Positions 27,132 through 36,990 are shown, counted from the stretch's first letter. The stretch: DNA of 64,000 nucleotides from Lysobacter sp. (GCA_013141175.1 JABFRN010000001.1:558001-622000); one strand, 5' to 3'. A program made the numbers and translations. The notes: generated by a model from the letters alone, not told the origin.

Positions 27132-27989
27132 TCAGCTGCGATAACCGCGAGCCGTCAATTGCGCTCGATCGTTGCGGAAATACTTCATCAATGCCTTGTC
27201 GACCGCCCGACTGAACGTCTCCCAGGTGATCGGTTTGATCAGGTAGTGATCGCAACCCGCCAGCATGCCGCGGGCGCGGTCGAACGGCGAGGAACGCGAG
27301 GTCAGCATCAACACCGGCATCGAACGGGTGTGCGGATTGCGCCGGATATTGCGGCACAGCTCGTAACCGTCGGAACCGGGCATGACCACATCCAGGAACG
27401 CGATATCGAATCTGCATTGCTCGGTCAACGACAGCGCCATCTCGGCATTTTCGGCGGACTCGCTGTTGATCCCCAAGCGCCGCAAGGCGCCGCACAGTTG
27501 TTCGCGCACCGCGAGACTGTCGTCGACCACGAGGGCATACAGCTCGCCACCGGGCAATGCATCGTCGCTGGCAACGACGCCATGCGGACCGGCCATCACT
27601 TCGATCTGAGTGGTTCGTCTGTCCTTGATGACGACTTCCGTGGGAAGCCAGCGCTTTTTCTCGCCGTGTTCGTGCTTGATCAGATCGGTCAGGGTGCCGA
27701 TGATTTTCAGGAACAGCGACCGGCTTTCGATCCTGTAAGGCGAGTCTCCGGTCGAACCCTGCTCGGAAATGGTGATCGAAACCAGTTCCGGGTTGGCTTC
27801 GCGCAATACTCGGTAGGCTGAAATCCCTTCCGGCGATGTCGCATCCACGACTGCGATCTGCACGTGCTCGCTCGTGTCTTGCGCGACGACCCGAAGTGCA
27901 TCGCCATCGATGCGTGTGGAGTTGATGACGTAGGAAAGTACGCGCGCGTTTCTGGCGGACAAGCCGCACAAAGCGATTGTGAGTTGCAT
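27132..27989 (-). CDS. response regulator with N-terminal pseudo-receiver
   Basis: 285 residues, started at 27989 for the AAGGGG site upstream. Residues 152-275 are a CheY-like receiver: ALVVDDS (acidic pair Asp156-Asp157), phospho-acceptor Asp200 in FLDVVMPG, Thr230, Lys252 in IKP. Residues 1-105 have a second receiver-like rhythm (LTIALCG, then VVDAT with Asp49, then VSITIS) but lack the acidic pair and Lys, suggesting a degenerate receiver. No output domain is seen, so it probably acts by protein contact, e.g. in motility or chemosensory signalling. No histidine kinase is adjacent. Confidence 0.85.
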   Translation of the reverse strand: MQLTIALCGLSARNARVLSYVINSTRIDGDALRVVAQDTSEHVQIAVVDATSPEGISAYRVLREANPELVSITISEQGSTGDSPYRIESRSLFLKIIGTLTDLIKHEHGEKKRWLPTEVVIKDRRTTQIEVMAGPHGVVASDDALPGGELYALVVDDSLAVREQLCGALRRLGINSESAENAEMALSLTEQCRFDIAFLDVVMPGSDGYELCRNIRRNPHTRSMPVLMLTSRSSPFDRARGMLAGCDHYLIKPITWETFSRAVDKALMKYFRNDRAQLTARGYRS

Positions 27990-28473
27990 CCGCGCCCCTT
28001 CGTACTGACCCTGACCAAAGCTCAACTTTGCCGCATGCAGGCACGGGATTCGTCGAACGGACCACCGCTCGACATCGATCCCGGCACTGATAGCGCCATG
28101 GCCAGTTTCACTTCGATCCCGACACAGGCAACCTGTCGAATGTGACAGTTCGGCGCGAACGCCCATGCGCATTGTCTGGATTTTCAAGCGCATGCGTGAT
28201 CGCATCCATGCCGCATGCGCCGATCGTTCGACTAAAGGCGATGCCCGGATCGCCCAAGGATCCGGTCCCGCAGACGGGCGCTACCGTCCGGTGCGTACGC
28301 CACAGCTGCATTCAGCGCATCGATCGATACGAAAAAAACCGGCATGCAAGCCAATGCAAGCCGCGAAACGAATTCGCGCAGCGCCGGCATCAGGAAGTGG
28401 AAACGCATCCAACGTCGAACGGGCAGGGCTCGCGCCGTCTGTGATCGACGCCAAGCCCAGTCGAACCTTCGTG
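27990..28473. other. intergenic region upstream of the response regulator
   Basis: 484 bases with no convincing gene. Contains the minus-strand promoter region of the response regulator, a small partial palindrome CGACACAGGCAACCTGTCG (28120-28138), and a nine-base direct repeat ATGCAAGCC near 28343-28362. Small open frames here have poor codon and composition features and are not called. Confidence 0.5.
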
Positions 28474-28842
28474 TCAGGCGTCCGGAGATCGCGACCCGGT
28501 CATCCGCGCTTCGGCGTTCTTTTTCGTCGCACGCATACCGATCGCCACCGCGCCGATCGCCACGGCCGCCAACAGCGGCCTGCGCTTCAATGCGCGCACC
28601 GCGCCCAGCGCGAGCGCGGCCAGCCATGGCCGACCCGTGACCGAGCTGGCGAGCAACCCCACCCAACTGCTGCGGCTGGAGACGGCTGCGCCGAGAGTAC
28701 CGGCGACCGATGCGAAATCACGGAGTCGCCCCGTGCTGCCGCGCAACTCGCGCAACGATGCCGCGACTTCTCCGCGTTCGACCGCCGCGCGCATGCGCAA
28801 CATCTCCATGCGCAACTCGCGGTTCCTGGATGCTCCGCTCAT
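28474..28842 (-). CDS. small basic protein with two hydrophobic stretches (YqjK-like position)
   Basis: 122 residues. N-terminal half is charged and coiled (RELRMEMLRMRAAVERGEVAA), then two hydrophobic segments (WLAALALGAVRAL and LLAAVAIGAVAIGM) close to the C-terminus. Strong ribosome-binding site GGAGGAGAGGT before the ATG at 28842. Its start overlaps the stop of the YqjE-like gene (ATGA). In enterobacteria yqjD-yqjE-yqjK forms the same kind of cluster, but I see no clear sequence match beyond position, so the function is unknown. Confidence 0.75.
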   Translation of the reverse strand: MSGASRNRELRMEMLRMRAAVERGEVAASLRELRGSTGRLRDFASVAGTLGAAVSSRSSWVGLLASSVTGRPWLAALALGAVRALKRRPLLAAVAIGAVAIGMRATKKNAEARMTGSRSPDA

Positions 28843-29237
28843 ACCTCTCCTCCGTCGCCCGCTTGAACTCTCTTGTCGGCCAGCAACGCATCGCGATCGT
28901 TGGACAGCTCGCGCAGCGTTGCCGACAGGACCGGCGGCGCAGCAGAGATTTCGCCCGTCAATTTGCGGAACACCAGCACGGCGCTCACTCCATAGAGCGC
29001 GAACAGCACCGCAAGGGTGATCCAGCCGTAGCGCGGCCACAACGCGACCGTGACCAGCGCCGAACCGGCGATCAGGGCCAGCAGCACCAGCACCATCGCG
29101 AACAGCGCCAGCGCGACCCATCGGATCAGCTGGACGCGGGTCTGCGCGAGTTCCAGCGATGCGAACTCGGCACGGGACAGGAGAAGATTGACCGTGGCCG
29201 CCGACAGGCGGCGCACGGCATCAAGCGGCGAGGCCAC
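28839..29237 (-). CDS. phage-holin-superfamily III / YqjE-like membrane protein
   Basis: 132 residues from the GTG at 29237. N-terminal amphipathic helix (DAVRRLSAATVNLLLSRAEF, ASLELAQTRVQLIRWV), then two transmembrane helices (ALALFAMVLVLLALIAGSA and GWITLAVLFALYGVSAVLVF). This is the Holin_X/YqjE arrangement; despite the name these are ordinary chromosomal membrane proteins, not phage genes. It starts 14 bases after the YqjD-like gene and overlaps the next gene by 4 bases. GTG start is inferred. Confidence 0.8.
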   Translation of the reverse strand: MASPLDAVRRLSAATVNLLLSRAEFASLELAQTRVQLIRWVALALFAMVLVLLALIAGSALVTVALWPRYGWITLAVLFALYGVSAVLVFRKLTGEISAAPPVLSATLRELSNDRDALLADKRVQAGDGGEV

Positions 29238-29251
29238 GACCGCGACGCCGG

Positions 29252-29563
29252 TCAGCGCCGCGAAACGAGCAGGCCGATCAGGAAGCCGACACCGGCGGCA
29301 ACGCCGATCGCGCCCCACGGGTTTTCGTGGACGAAATCGTCGGTGGCCCGAGCGGCAGCGCGGGTATTGGCGGCCACGGCCGACTGCGCATCGCTCAGCC
29401 GCTGCTTGGCGCGGTCGAGCGCTTCGCTGGCGCGGGCGCGGAGGGCCTGCGCGCGGTCGCCGGTGGCGGTGGCGGCCTCGTCGAGCAGCGCCTCGACGTC
29501 TTCCAGCACGACTTTGGCGTCGGTCACCAACTCATCGGTATTCAGGATATTGATCTTCGACAT
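29252..29563 (-). CDS. DUF883 / YqjD-ElaB family protein
   Basis: 103 residues. Long amphipathic helix with regular Asp/Glu/Arg pattern (DAKVVLEDVEALLDEAATAT ... ARASEALDRAKQRL) followed by a C-terminal transmembrane anchor GAIGVAAGVGFLIGLLVSRR. YqjD and ElaB of E. coli bind ribosomes at the membrane in stationary phase; the same role is likely but inferred. First gene of a three-gene cluster. Confidence 0.92.
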   Translation of the reverse strand: MSKINILNTDELVTDAKVVLEDVEALLDEAATATGDRAQALRARASEALDRAKQRLSDAQSAVAANTRAAARATDDFVHENPWGAIGVAAGVGFLIGLLVSRR

Positions 29564-29698
29564 GGCTCACTCCTCGGGGGTACGTTCGGGATGTGTTGCG
29601 ACGCTCGTCGGTTGCGAGCGATCCGGCCGTGAGGATAGCGCGCGAAACGGTGGAAACCACCGATCACGCCCGGATTGCCCGCAACCGTTGATCATCGA

Positions 29699-32626
29699 TC
29701 AAGATTTCCGGTCGAATCGGGAAAAAACAAGGGGGGCGGCTGCAGATCGCATGACCGCCGCAGTGCCATCGGGCGAAATGCCGAACATTCGCACCGCCGC
29801 AGCGACGACAGCGCGCGCCTCGTCGATGCCGACCTCCGGCACGACGATCCGCGCCCTGCGGTCGAGGGTACAGCGCAACCCCGCACCGACCAGGGCCGCA
29901 TGGGCCGTGCGCAGCCGGGCCGCGGTATCCGCATCGAATGCCGCTTCGGCTTCCAGCGCGCCGATCAGCCCCGGCGTGTCGCGCAGCACGAGCAACGCTG
30001 GCTTGGCCTCCGATTCGCGCAGCACGAGATATTGCAACAGGAATTCGAGATCGACCAGCCCGCCTTCGCCCTGCTTCAGATCGAAGCGCGCCGCGGTGGA
30101 ACGGTCGAGCTCGGCGCGCATCCGCGTCCGCATCGAGACGACATCCTCACGCAGTTTTTCCGCATCGCGCGGCTGCGCCAGCGTCTGTGCGCGCACGCGC
30201 TCGAATTCGGCGCACAGCGCGGCATCGCCGGCGACCGCGCGCGCGCGCACCAGCGCCTGATGCTCCCAGGTCCACGCACGATGCCGCTGATAGTCCTCGA
30301 AACTAGCGATCGTCGACACCAGCAGGCCCTTCGCACCGTCGGGGCGCAGGCGTACATCGACGTCGTACAGTCGACCGGCGCCGGTCGGCGCCCCCAGCAG
30401 CGCGACGACCTTCTGCGCCAGACGCGCACTCCAGCGCGACGCATCCAGCGCGCGCGCGCCATCGGACATCGCATCATGCGGCGCGGCGTAGACGAACACG
30501 ATATCCAGGTCCGAGCCGAACCCGAGCTCACGCCCACCAAGACTGCCGTAACCCAGCACCGCGAAACGCGCATCGGCGATGCGTCCGTGCTGGGCTTCGA
30601 GTTCGCGCACCGCAAGGCGATACACCGCATCGACCATCGCATCGGCCAATGCGGCGAGCAGGCGCGCGGCGCCGATGCCATCGACGCGGCGATCCAATGT
30701 CGCCAGTGCGATGCGGAAGCCCAGCGCCTGGCGCGCCTCGTTGAGCGCGAGCAGGGCGGCTTCGGAATCCTCCTGGTGCAGTGCGGTCTCGCAGGCCGCG
30801 ATGCATTCCTCGCGACGCGGCAGCGGTCCGGCGACGCGCTGGTCGAGCAGTTCGTCGAGCAGCAGCGGATGCGCGGCAAGTCGTTCGCCGAGCAGGGCGC
30901 TGCGCACGAGCACATCGATCAACCGCGACAGCGCCGCCGGCTGTTCGTCGAGCAGGGCGAGATAGCTGGCGCGGCGCAGGATCGCATGCAGCATCGCCAG
31001 CAAACGGCGCAGCGCGAGCAGCGGCTCGGGCGAGACCGCGAGGGTCGCGAGCAGCGTCGGCATCAGCCGGTCGAGCCGGCCGCGAGCGGTATCGGACAAG
31101 TCGCGCACGCCCGGCGCGCGCGCGAAATCGCGCAGCGCCTGATCGACCTCATCGCTCTGCGCGAAGCCCGCTTCGACCAGCGCGTCGCTGGCGCCCGCCT
31201 CACGCTCATCGGCATCGCGTCCGGCACTGCCTCGTCCAGCACTGCCGCGCCCGACGTCGTCGTGCAGCCGGCGCCAATAGGCCACCAGCGCATCCGGCTG
31301 CGCGGCGCGCTCGCGCGGCGCCAGCAACGCGTCGAACTCCTGGCTCACACGTTCGCGATGCATCTGCAGCCGGGATTGCAGCGCATCCCAACCCGGCTCG
31401 CCGAGCCCCCGTGCCAGCCGCGTGCGATCCAGCGGATCGGCCGGCAACGCCTGTGTCTGCGCATCGCGCAGCATCTGCAGCCGATTTTCGAGCAGGCGCA
31501 GAAACCGGTACGCCGCAAGCAGGGCGTCGCGGGTCTCTTCGGTGAGATGGCGACCTTCGCACAGCGCACGCAGCGCCGGCTGCAGGCGTCGTTCGCGCAA
31601 TGCCGGTTCGCGCCCGCCGCGGATCAACTGCAGTGCCTGCGCGAGGAATTCGACCTCGCGAATACCGCCCGGGCCGCGCTTGATGTCGTCGGCCATCTCC
31701 TTGCGCGCGACCTCGGCGGCAATCGTCGCCTTCATCTCGCGCAGACCGTCCAGCGCGCCGTAGTCGAGATAGCGGCGATAGACGAACGGCCGCAGTGCGT
31801 CGAGGAAACGCGCACCGGCTGCGGAATCGCCGGCGACCGTGCGCGCCTTCTGCCAGGCGTAGCGCTCCCAGTCGCGGCCCTCGCGCTGGAAGTACTGCTC
31901 CATCGCCGTGAACGACAATGCGATGCGACCCGCGCTGCCGAACGGTCGCAGGCGCAGATCGACGCGATGGCAGAAACCTTCGGCCGTGACTTCATCGAGC
32001 AGCTTCGCCAACTGTTGGCCGAGCCGCGCGAAATAATCCTCCGCCGCGAGCGAACGCGCCCCATCGCTGTCGCCATCCTGTTCGTAAGCGTAGACCAGGT
32101 CGACGTCGGAACTGAAGTTCAGTTCGCCGCCGCCGAGTTTGCCCAGCGCGAACACCACCAGCCGGACCGGCACGCCACCGATGCCGCGCACCGTGCCGGA
32201 ACGCTGCACGAACTCGGCTTCCAGCGCGGACAGCGCGCACTGCAGACAGTCCTCGGCCAGCCGCGTGGTGCCGGCGAGCGTTTCGTCGAGGGTGTCCAAG
32301 CCGTTCACATCGCGCCAGATCAGGCGCACCGATTCGGCTTGGCGGTAGCGGCGCAACAGCATCGGCCAATCGGCGCGATGCTCGGCGGTCAATGCCGGCA
32401 GCGGCAGCGACGCGGCGCCATCATCGTGCAGCAGTCGCGCCAGCAACGCGGGCTGACGCATGCAGACATCGATCGCGAAGTCGCTGGCGAGGGCCAGCGC
32501 GCGGATGCGCGCATCCGCGACAGCATCGTCGGGCATGGCGTTGCCGGTCGGATCCATGCGCGTCGCTCGCAATCGTGCGAGCGCACGTTCGGCGGTCATC
32601 GTCATCGAAAGGTTGGCGTGTTCCAT
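29699..32626 (-). CDS. glnE: bifunctional glutamine synthetase adenylyltransferase/deadenylase
   Basis: 975 residues, normal length. Adds or removes AMP on glutamine synthetase in response to PII. Two nucleotidyltransferase active sites are visible: [21 protein letters not shown] in the N-terminal half (deadenylase) and [18 protein letters not shown] in the C-terminal half (adenylylase), each with the GSD/SSDxD metal motif. Start ATG 32626; ATG 32605 is an alternative. Its upstream neighbour on this strand is a non-coding stretch ending in a terminator, so it probably has its own promoter in 32627-32730. Confidence 0.97.
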   Translation of the reverse strand: MEHANLSMTMTAERALARLRATRMDPTGNAMPDDAVADARIRALALASDFAIDVCMRQPALLARLLHDDGAASLPLPALTAEHRADWPMLLRRYRQAESVRLIWRDVNGLDTLDETLAGTTRLAEDCLQCALSALEAEFVQRSGTVRGIGGVPVRLVVFALGKLGGGELNFSSDVDLVYAYEQDGDSDGARSLAAEDYFARLGQQLAKLLDEVTAEGFCHRVDLRLRPFGSAGRIALSFTAMEQYFQREGRDWERYAWQKARTVAGDSAAGARFLDALRPFVYRRYLDYGALDGLREMKATIAAEVARKEMADDIKRGPGGIREVEFLAQALQLIRGGREPALRERRLQPALRALCEGRHLTEETRDALLAAYRFLRLLENRLQMLRDAQTQALPADPLDRTRLARGLGEPGWDALQSRLQMHRERVSQEFDALLAPRERAAQPDALVAYWRRLHDDVGRGSAGRGSAGRDADEREAGASDALVEAGFAQSDEVDQALRDFARAPGVRDLSDTARGRLDRLMPTLLATLAVSPEPLLALRRLLAMLHAILRRASYLALLDEQPAALSRLIDVLVRSALLGERLAAHPLLLDELLDQRVAGPLPRREECIAACETALHQEDSEAALLALNEARQALGFRIALATLDRRVDGIGAARLLAALADAMVDAVYRLAVRELEAQHGRIADARFAVLGYGSLGGRELGFGSDLDIVFVYAAPHDAMSDGARALDASRWSARLAQKVVALLGAPTGAGRLYDVDVRLRPDGAKGLLVSTIASFEDYQRHRAWTWEHQALVRARAVAGDAALCAEFERVRAQTLAQPRDAEKLREDVVSMRTRMRAELDRSTAARFDLKQGEGGLVDLEFLLQYLVLRESEAKPALLVLRDTPGLIGALEAEAAFDADTAARLRTAHAALVGAGLRCTLDRRARIVVPEVGIDEARAVVAAAVRMFGISPDGTAAVMRSAAAPLVFSRFDRKS

Positions 32627-33067
32627 GCGCGGATTCTGGCATCAAGGGACTGGCACGACGCGGATCGGCCGGACCCGGGTCATGCGCGGACCCGGGTCAC
32701 ACGAGCGCGGGCCGCAGAAGCGCAGGTCATAAAAAAGCCCGCCCCGGTCGAACCGGTAACGGGCTTGCTCCCTCCCCCACGTCGGGATGCGTCGGCATCG
32801 TGAAGGAAGCGTTATCCCAACGCACGCTGCACTGCAAAAAGATACCGGTGAGTTCAGGAACCCCTCCAGCGTCGAAATCTCCGGCCAGTCTGCAGCAGCG
32901 GGCCGCAGGCCCCGGCTGGGCTGGTTGCGTGCTTTTTCCAGACGCCGCAGGCAAGCCCATGATTTTGTTCGAGTGGGAAATGCCGGGAACGCCCGGGTCG
33001 ACGATTTACTCCAACGGAATGACGTAAGGTCGTTTTCCTCGCCGCGCATGCCCCGGAGCCGCTGTTG
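32627..33067. other. non-coding region with possible minus-strand small RNA
   Basis: 441 bases between divergent glnE and a plus-strand acyltransferase. No ORF on either strand looks coding. A strong minus-strand terminator at 32731-32766 ends whatever is transcribed leftwards from 32767-33050, and an imperfect hairpin (about 32890-32931, CCAG...CTGG arms) lies inside. A small RNA is the simplest explanation. I do not recognise 6S, RNase P, tmRNA, SRP or a known riboswitch. Confidence 0.45.
32731..32766 (-). terminator. strong orphan terminator
   Basis: Read on the minus strand: AAGCCCG (32766-32760), inner stem ACC GG.. with CCGGT, then CGGGCTT (32741-32735), followed by TTTTTT (32736-32731). 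Seven outer and five inner pairs around a CGA loop. It does not follow any coding gene on that strand, since glnE starts 105 bases further on. Confidence 0.85.
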
Positions 33068-33691
33068 ATGCACGCACCACACCCCGAGACACCTGCAGAG
33101 GTACGGATCACGCTGCCGATGCCGCCGCAGGCGCCACGCGCAGGAACACGCATCTGGGAACGCAGGGTCGCCACCTGGGTATTGCGTGCCGGCGGCTGGC
33201 GGATGCGCGGCGAATTGCCGGATCTGCCCAGGGCGGTGCTGATCGCCGCACCGCACTCCTCCAACTGGGACGGCATCTGGATCTACTTCGCGGCGACGGC
33301 GATGGGATTGGATATCAGCATTCTGGGCAAGCAGGTGCTGTTCAAGATCCCCGTACTCAATTTCATCCTGCGGCGCTATGGCGGCATCCCGGCGGTCGCC
33401 GCCGCTGGCGACACCATGTTCGACCAGACGGTTCGGCTGCTGCAGCAGAGCGATCGCTGCTGGGTCGGCATTGCCCCCGAGGGCACGCGCAAACAGGTCG
33501 CGCGCTGGCGGATCGGTTTCTGGAAGATCGCCAGCGCCGCCGATGTGCCGATCGTGCCGGTATATCTGCATTACCCCGACAAAGTGATCGGGGTGATGCC
33601 CGTCTTCCACACCAGCGGCAATATGCAGGCGGATATCGCGCAGCTGCGCGAAAGCTATCGCCCTTGGCAAGGGAAGCATCACGGTATCTGA
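33068..33691 (+). CDS. lysophospholipid acyltransferase family protein (PlsC-like)
   Basis: 207 residues from ATG 33068 (TTG 33065 also possible). Acyltransferase box near residues 62-67 in APHSSNWDG (HX4D), substrate motif IAPEGTRK near residue 139-146 and PIVPVYLHY. Short for PlsC (about 240). No signal peptide; likely membrane-associated. Acyl donor and acceptor are unknown. Convergent with an FAD oxidoreductase. Confidence 0.88.
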   Translation: MHAPHPETPAEVRITLPMPPQAPRAGTRIWERRVATWVLRAGGWRMRGELPDLPRAVLIAAPHSSNWDGIWIYFAATAMGLDISILGKQVLFKIPVLNFILRRYGGIPAVAAAGDTMFDQTVRLLQQSDRCWVGIAPEGTRKQVARWRIGFWKIASAADVPIVPVYLHYPDKVIGVMPVFHTSGNMQADIAQLRESYRPWQGKHHGI

Positions 33692-33757
33692 CGACCTGGG
33701 CGCAGATGGATCCGCGCGCGCCTCTGCACACGGCGCGCAGTGGCGAAACGTGTGGCC

Positions 33758-35389
33758 TCAGTCCGGGCGCGGACCGCGTCCGGCATCGCGCAGGATCTCG
33801 CGCGCGGCGTTGCGCCCCGGCAAACCGGTGACGCCACCGCCGGGATGCGTGCCCGAGCCGCAGAGATACAGGCCCGGAATCGCGCCGCGATAGTTGCCCT
33901 GCCCCAGCAGTGGCCGCGCCGAGAACAGCTGGTCCGGCCCCAGCGCACCATGGAAGATGTCGCCGCCGATCAGGCCGAAGGTGCGCTCCAGATCCAGCGG
34001 CGACAGCGCCTGATAGCCCAGCACACTGCTCCGGAAGTTCGGCGCCCAGGCGTCGACCGTGTCGATCATGAGATTCGCGACCGTCTCGCGATGCGCATCC
34101 CAACCGCCATCGACGTCGGGATGCACGTGCTGGCAGAACAGGCTGGCGACATGCTGCCCGGGGGGCGCGAGGGTGTCGTCCAGCGTTGAGGAGATCACCA
34201 GTTCGACGATGGGCTTTCTCGCCCAACCGGCGTTGTGCTCTTTCGATTTGGCATCGAAATACGCCTGCTCGAAATAGCGCAGCGACGATCCGATCAGGAT
34301 GCCGCTCTGGTGATGCGACTGCAGATGCGTGCCCGGCGCCGCAGCGAAATCCGGCAGCTCGCTCAGCGCGACATTCATCCGGAACGTGGCCGAGCCGCAG
34401 CGATAGCGCGCGATCCGCGACTTGGTGTCTTCATCCAATGCGTGCTGCGGCACAAGCTTCTGGTAAAGCAGTTTCGGATTGACGTTCGACACTACCATCG
34501 ACGCCGCGATTTCGCTGCCATCGGCCAGCACCACGCCCACCGCTCGCCCGTCCTTCACCCGCACCTGCGCGACTTCGGCGTCGGTGTCGATGCGCACGCC
34601 GCGCGCCGCGCATTCTTTCGCCATCGCCTGGGTGATCGCACCCATGCCACCGATCGCGTGCCCCCATGCACCGGTCTTGCCGTTCACTTCGCCGAACACG
34701 TGATGCAGCAGCACATAGGCCGAACCCGGCGTGTACGGACTGGCGAAATTGCCGACCACCGAATCCCAGCCCAGCGCGGCTTTCAACGGCTCGCCCTCGA
34801 ACCAGCCATCGAGCAGATCGCCTGCGGATTTCGCGAACAGATCGAGCAGGTCGCGGCGCGCACCCATGTCCAGCGTCTTCAGTTGTTTCGCGACCGAAAA
34901 CGACGCCAGCCAATCGGCCAGCACGAAACGATCGGATACGTTCGGCGGCGCGCGCAGCATCAGCTCGCGCAGCACGACGACGACGCGATCGAGCATCGCG
35001 TAATACTTCGGCAATTGTTCCGCATCGCGCTTCGACCAGCGCGCGATATCGGCGGCGCCGTGCTCGCCACCGAGCCGGAACGATTGCCCATCGGGCAGCG
35101 GCAGGAAATTCGAATACGGCCGCTCCACCACCCGCAGACCATGTTCCTGCAGGCGCAGGTCGCGGATCACGCGCGGATTCAGCAGACTGACGGTGTAACT
35201 CGCCACCGAGTTGCGGAAGCCCGGATGGAATTCCTCGGTCACCGCCGCGCCGCCGACGATGCTGCGCCGTTCAAGCACCCGCACCTTCAATCCCGCCGCA
35301 GCAAGATAGGCAGCGCAGACGAGTCCGTTGTGGCCGCCACCGAGAATCAGGACATCGGTGTTGGTCTGGGTGTCGGCGGCTGCGGGCAT
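33758..35389 (-). CDS. FAD-dependent oxidoreductase, PYROXD2/phytoene-desaturase-like
   Basis: 543 residues. N-terminal dinucleotide-binding fold VLILGGGHNGLVCAAYLAAAG (about residues 13-33) with the acid at the second strand end (LERRSIVGG), and C-terminal FAD motif LYLCGSGTHPGGGVTGLPG. It belongs to the NAD(P)/FAD amine-oxidase/phytoene-desaturase superfamily, closest in feel to PYROXD2. No carotenoid genes are near; substrate unknown. The start at 35389 gives the standard family length. Confidence 0.9.
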   Translation of the reverse strand: MPAAADTQTNTDVLILGGGHNGLVCAAYLAAAGLKVRVLERRSIVGGAAVTEEFHPGFRNSVASYTVSLLNPRVIRDLRLQEHGLRVVERPYSNFLPLPDGQSFRLGGEHGAADIARWSKRDAEQLPKYYAMLDRVVVVLRELMLRAPPNVSDRFVLADWLASFSVAKQLKTLDMGARRDLLDLFAKSAGDLLDGWFEGEPLKAALGWDSVVGNFASPYTPGSAYVLLHHVFGEVNGKTGAWGHAIGGMGAITQAMAKECAARGVRIDTDAEVAQVRVKDGRAVGVVLADGSEIAASMVVSNVNPKLLYQKLVPQHALDEDTKSRIARYRCGSATFRMNVALSELPDFAAAPGTHLQSHHQSGILIGSSLRYFEQAYFDAKSKEHNAGWARKPIVELVISSTLDDTLAPPGQHVASLFCQHVHPDVDGGWDAHRETVANLMIDTVDAWAPNFRSSVLGYQALSPLDLERTFGLIGGDIFHGALGPDQLFSARPLLGQGNYRGAIPGLYLCGSGTHPGGGVTGLPGRNAAREILRDAGRGPRPD

Positions 35390-35975
35390 GCGGGTCTCGG
35401 GGCTCGATCGTGGCCCGAATCATCTCCCGCGCCTGCGGAAAACGGAAGTCCCGAGCGATATCAAGCAATCGGCATCCTTCCGGCTCATGCAGTGCCTTCA
35501 ATGCAATTACCCTCTCGATCCATCCTGATCCCGCACTGTGCAAATGAGGTCATTGCGGAAATTCCCCGCACGCGATCCGGCCAACGCCGTGAACGCCGCG
35601 AATCGTTGCGCGCAGCGAGTGTCGGGCATTCTTTGGAAAAGTCTCCTGCCGGGATCGTGCAATCGACTGGCGAAGCGCGAGGCAGTTCGCGCCCCCATCA
35701 CCGGAATCTTGCGCCGCAATCACCGGAATCTTGCGCACCCACAGCGAAAATGCTAAACGAGACCTACTTCGGTCGACGGGTTCGGGGGATCGGATCCGTC
35801 CATCGAAGCGCGATTCACCACGCGATGGAATGCCAAGCTGCGGCACAGGACGCCGCATGCCGAGGGTGATCCATCTGCGGTCCAGCCGAAGAGGCCACGG
35901 CGATGTCGCCGTCGCATTCCCGGCATCGCCCAGCGTCTCTTCACGGACGTCCACATCGAATCAAGGAGTGTTTCC
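35390..35975. other. intergenic region with an 18-bp direct repeat
   Basis: 586 bases between divergent genes; I see no credible gene. An exact 18-base direct repeat ATCACCGGAATCTTGCGC occurs at 35697-35714 and 35719-35736 (period 22). A ribosome-binding sequence CAAGGAG at 35964-35970 belongs to the following gene. Small open frames are present but lack supporting features. Confidence 0.5.
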
Positions 35976-36968
35976 ATGAAATGTTTGCCTGCACTGATCC
36001 TGGCGGTCTCCGCCACGTTCACGCTGCTCACTGCCGCGCATGCGGCGCCTGCCGACACGTCGACCACGGCCGCCGGCCCTTCCGCAGAAGCCCCCATCGA
36101 GCCCGGACAGTTGCAGACCCGTCTGCTGCGCAGCGACAGCGACGACATCGCCGGCACCATGAGCAGCGCTTCGGGCGCGATGTCCTTCAGCACCACAAGC
36201 CTGCAAACCGGGAAAGCGGCCGTCAAAGGCGGCGCACCGGATCGCGTGCAGGCACGTCTCGAAATCAACGGCGCGGTCATCGATCATGAAATCGACTATG
36301 CAGCGGGAACGCTCACCGTGCGCACGGCATCGCCGTTGACCATCGGTGCGGCGGATCGCGATGTGTTGAGGACCTTCCACACCGAACTCGGCCGCAGCCT
36401 GTCGGCGCAGGCCGGTGGCATGCAAAGCATGCCCAAAGCGCACGACATGCTCTGGCGTCTGGCGGAAATGTATTCGGAAGTGCCGCTCGGCAAGCGTCTG
36501 TCGACCCAATGGGTGATCCGCCACGACAACAACGCCGCGCGCGCTGAACCTGCACCGACAGCGGTCGCCGAAGCCGGTGCATGGCAACCTGCCGCAGGCA
36601 CGCCCTCGGTGGTCGCGCTGGCGTGCAGTGAACAGGGCGGCGGCAGCTTCACCAATCTGCACAACATCGTCGATGTCTGCAGAAGCAATCAGGCGTTCTA
36701 TCGCGCTTCCGCGCACGATTACTGCCCGACGCACGGTTATTCCAGCAAGAGCGTCGCCTACGGCTGCGGCGCCAGTTCCTGCCCGGGCCGCTGCGGCGCG
36801 GGCTGCGGCGTCGCGGACGGTCTCGGCGCCTGGTACCAGGACTGTCTCGATCACGACGTCTGCAATCGCGACCACAACTCGCAGCTCGGCGCCTGCGGCG
36901 ACGAATGGACCGAGGCCGCCGACGACTATGCGTTCGGCGCGATCTCCTGCTACACCACCTGCCACTGA
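35976..36968 (+). CDS. secreted phospholipase A2-like protein
   Basis: 330 residues with signal peptide (ALILAVSATFTLLTAAHAAP). The C-terminal third is cysteine-rich and has CLDHDVC (Cys290 to Cys296), which is the CxxHDxC active-site pattern of secreted PLA2, with His293 and Asp294; a glycine/cysteine loop (YGCGASSCPGRCGAGCG) sits where PLA2 has its calcium loop, and AADDYAF near residue 314 gives the second Asp region. The N-terminal 230 residues are unlike known domains. Likely exported; a calcium-dependent lipase activity is inferred, not shown. Confidence 0.78.
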   Translation: MKCLPALILAVSATFTLLTAAHAAPADTSTTAAGPSAEAPIEPGQLQTRLLRSDSDDIAGTMSSASGAMSFSTTSLQTGKAAVKGGAPDRVQARLEINGAVIDHEIDYAAGTLTVRTASPLTIGAADRDVLRTFHTELGRSLSAQAGGMQSMPKAHDMLWRLAEMYSEVPLGKRLSTQWVIRHDNNAARAEPAPTAVAEAGAWQPAAGTPSVVALACSEQGGGSFTNLHNIVDVCRSNQAFYRASAHDYCPTHGYSSKSVAYGCGASSCPGRCGAGCGVADGLGAWYQDCLDHDVCNRDHNSQLGACGDEWTEAADDYAFGAISCYTTCH

Positions 36969-36990
36969 ATTCCGCCACGGCTACAAAGAA

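Noticed and set aside
28839..29237. Holin-like protein as a sign of a prophage
   Set aside because: The Holin_X/YqjE family is a normal chromosomal membrane-protein family, here in a YqjD/YqjE cluster; no phage genes are near.
29675..32803. 1042-codon plus-strand frame antisense to glnE
   Set aside because: Low-complexity Arg/Gln/Ala composition; glnE on the other strand has both active-site motifs.
32727..32960. 77-codon minus-strand frame before glnE as a gene
   Set aside because: Runs through the terminator stem, lacks a ribosome-binding site and has no family features; the region reads better as non-coding.
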